Source: Nitrosarchaeum sp.
GTDB taxonomy: Archaea > Thermoproteota > Nitrososphaeria > Nitrososphaerales > Nitrosopumilaceae
Length of the DNA: 13,350 nt
Assembly (NCBI GenBank): GCA_013140415.1
Contig: JABFSW010000198.1
Span: 1 to 13,350 of the forward strand
Direction: 5' to 3'
Under the pieces are notes generated by a model. It ran no database searches, was not told the DNA's origin, and worked only from the letters and a program-made list of their open reading frames with translations. Below, piece after piece: positions 12,716 to 13,350 of this stretch. The translations under genes and the position numbers were made by a program. Each line of letters starts with the position of its first letter. The first letter of the stretch is position 1.

Positions 12716-13350
12716 TTAATCAGATTTTTTTTGGATTGATTTTTGTAATTCTTCAAATACAGACTGAATTTCAGATACAGCCGCACCATCTTCCAAGGTA
12801 CTAATATCACCAATAGTTTCGTTATTAGCTATTGATTTTAGCAGTCGTCGCATGATTTTACCACTACGAGTTTTGGGTAATTTTGCTACAAAATAGATTT
12901 GCTTTGGAGTAGCTATTGCGCCTATATTATTTCTTATTTTTATCAAGAGCTCTTTTTCTAAAATTAGAGTGTCTTTAGTTGCATTTTGTTTTAAAACTAC
13001 AAACGCAATGATCACCTCACCTTTGAGTTCATCTGGAATTCCACATACAGCTGATTCTGCCACATCATGATGAGATACAATACAGCTTTCAATCTCTGCA
13101 GTTCCTATTCTATGACCAGATACTTTGAGTACATCATCTGCTCTTCCCAATAACCAAAAATATCCATCTGTATCTCTTAGGGCATAATCACCAGGATAGT
13201 AACAGTTTTTGTATTTTGACCAGTACACATCACGATATTTTGCATCATCGCCCCAAAGAGTCAAAAGCATTCCAGGCCAAGGATTTTTGATCACAAGATA
13301 ACCTTTAGTGTTTGTGGGTATGTCATTTCCAGCTTCGTCTACTACCGAGA
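12716..13350 (-). CDS. acs: Acetyl-CoA synthetase-type ligase, C-terminal part (partial)
   Basis: The gene runs off the right edge; about 210 C-terminal residues are seen. AMP-forming acyl-CoA synthetases activate a carboxylic acid with ATP to an acyl-adenylate and then form the thioester with CoA. The core motif around the hinge is present: YPGDYALRDTDGYFWLLGRADD, with the hinge followed by VLKVSGHRIGTAEIES, the form characteristic of acetyl-CoA synthetase. Further on, KLPKTRSGKIMRRLLK holds the catalytic lysine of the C-terminal domain (codon 12857-12859), the residue acetylated for control in the family. The spacing and the GHR form fit acetate or another short acid such as propionate; in this lineage 3-hydroxypropionate/4-hydroxybutyrate-cycle acids are activated by other, ADP-forming enzymes, as I recall. 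The stop is TAA/TGA-side at 12716. A T8 tract on the plus strand lies in its last codons. Confidence 0.9.
   Translation of the reverse strand, partial: SVVDEAGNDIPTNTKGYLVIKNPWPGMLLTLWGDDAKYRDVYWSKYKNCYYPGDYALRDTDGYFWLLGRADDVLKVSGHRIGTAEIESCIVSHHDVAESAVCGIPDELKGEVIIAFVVLKQNATKDTLILEKELLIKIRNNIGAIATPKQIYFVAKLPKTRSGKIMRRLLKSIANNETIGDISTLEDGAAVSEIQSVFEELQKSIQKKSD
12725..12732 (+). terminator. T8 tract, likely terminator of the PAS gene
   Basis: Eight T on the plus strand begin 35 bp after the PAS stop at 12690. They lie inside the last codons of the convergent ligase gene (its Lys-Lys-Ser end), so the terminator would be embedded in coding sequence. Confidence 0.4.

Overview
The window looks like a piece of a low-GC ammonia-oxidising archaeal genome (Nitrososphaerota, formerly Thaumarchaeota, probably the Nitrosopumilus group). 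The base composition is AT-rich, a full archaeal FEN1 gene is present, and most genes have a TATA-like box centred about 25-30 nt before the start codon with no clear Shine-Dalgarno site, which implies leaderless transcripts. The only tRNA has its box at the same distance from its 5' end. A secreted protein ends in tandem copies of a short domain with an 'AGWWADG' core that I associate with thaumarchaeal exported proteins. I see no mobile element, CRISPR array or rRNA.

Layout. 1-2560 (+): the probable tail of an upstream gene, then two overlapping genes for the permease pair of a peptide/nickel-type ABC importer; the second permease carries a large external insert. 2566-4998 (-): a coiled-coil protein, a JAMM/MPN metalloprotease, a two-helix membrane protein with a zinc ribbon, and a small unknown protein. 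5074-5920 (+): an SRPBCC-fold protein and a small two-helix membrane protein. 5970-7070 (-): a candidate 22-aa ORF, a second SRPBCC-like protein, and a stand-alone Lrp/AsnC ligand-binding (RAM) domain followed by a 58-aa protein. 7195-8097 (+): a candidate 29-aa Cys-containing ORF, a short MscL-like channel and a 53-aa helical protein. 8133-9731 (-): a large secreted protein with a C-terminal tandem repeat encoded by a perfect 72-bp DNA duplication. 9878-10408 (+): a membrane-anchored protein of unknown function. 10501-10582 (-): tRNA-Ser(CGA). 10654-10917 (-): a small unknown protein. 11090-12115 (+): FEN1. 12154-12690 (+): a PAS-domain protein. 12716-13350 (-): the C-terminal part of an acetyl-CoA synthetase-type ligase, cut by the window edge.

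Together these are mostly core and envelope genes: nutrient import, osmotic protection, DNA repair, acyl-CoA activation and sensing. The most unusual material is the coiled-coil/JAMM/zinc-ribbon cluster and four ORFs shorter than 60 codons, two of which (58 and 53 aa) I regard as likely genes and two (22 and 29 aa) as candidates supported mainly by a well-placed TATA-like box. All family assignments come from reading motifs in the translations; no database search was run.
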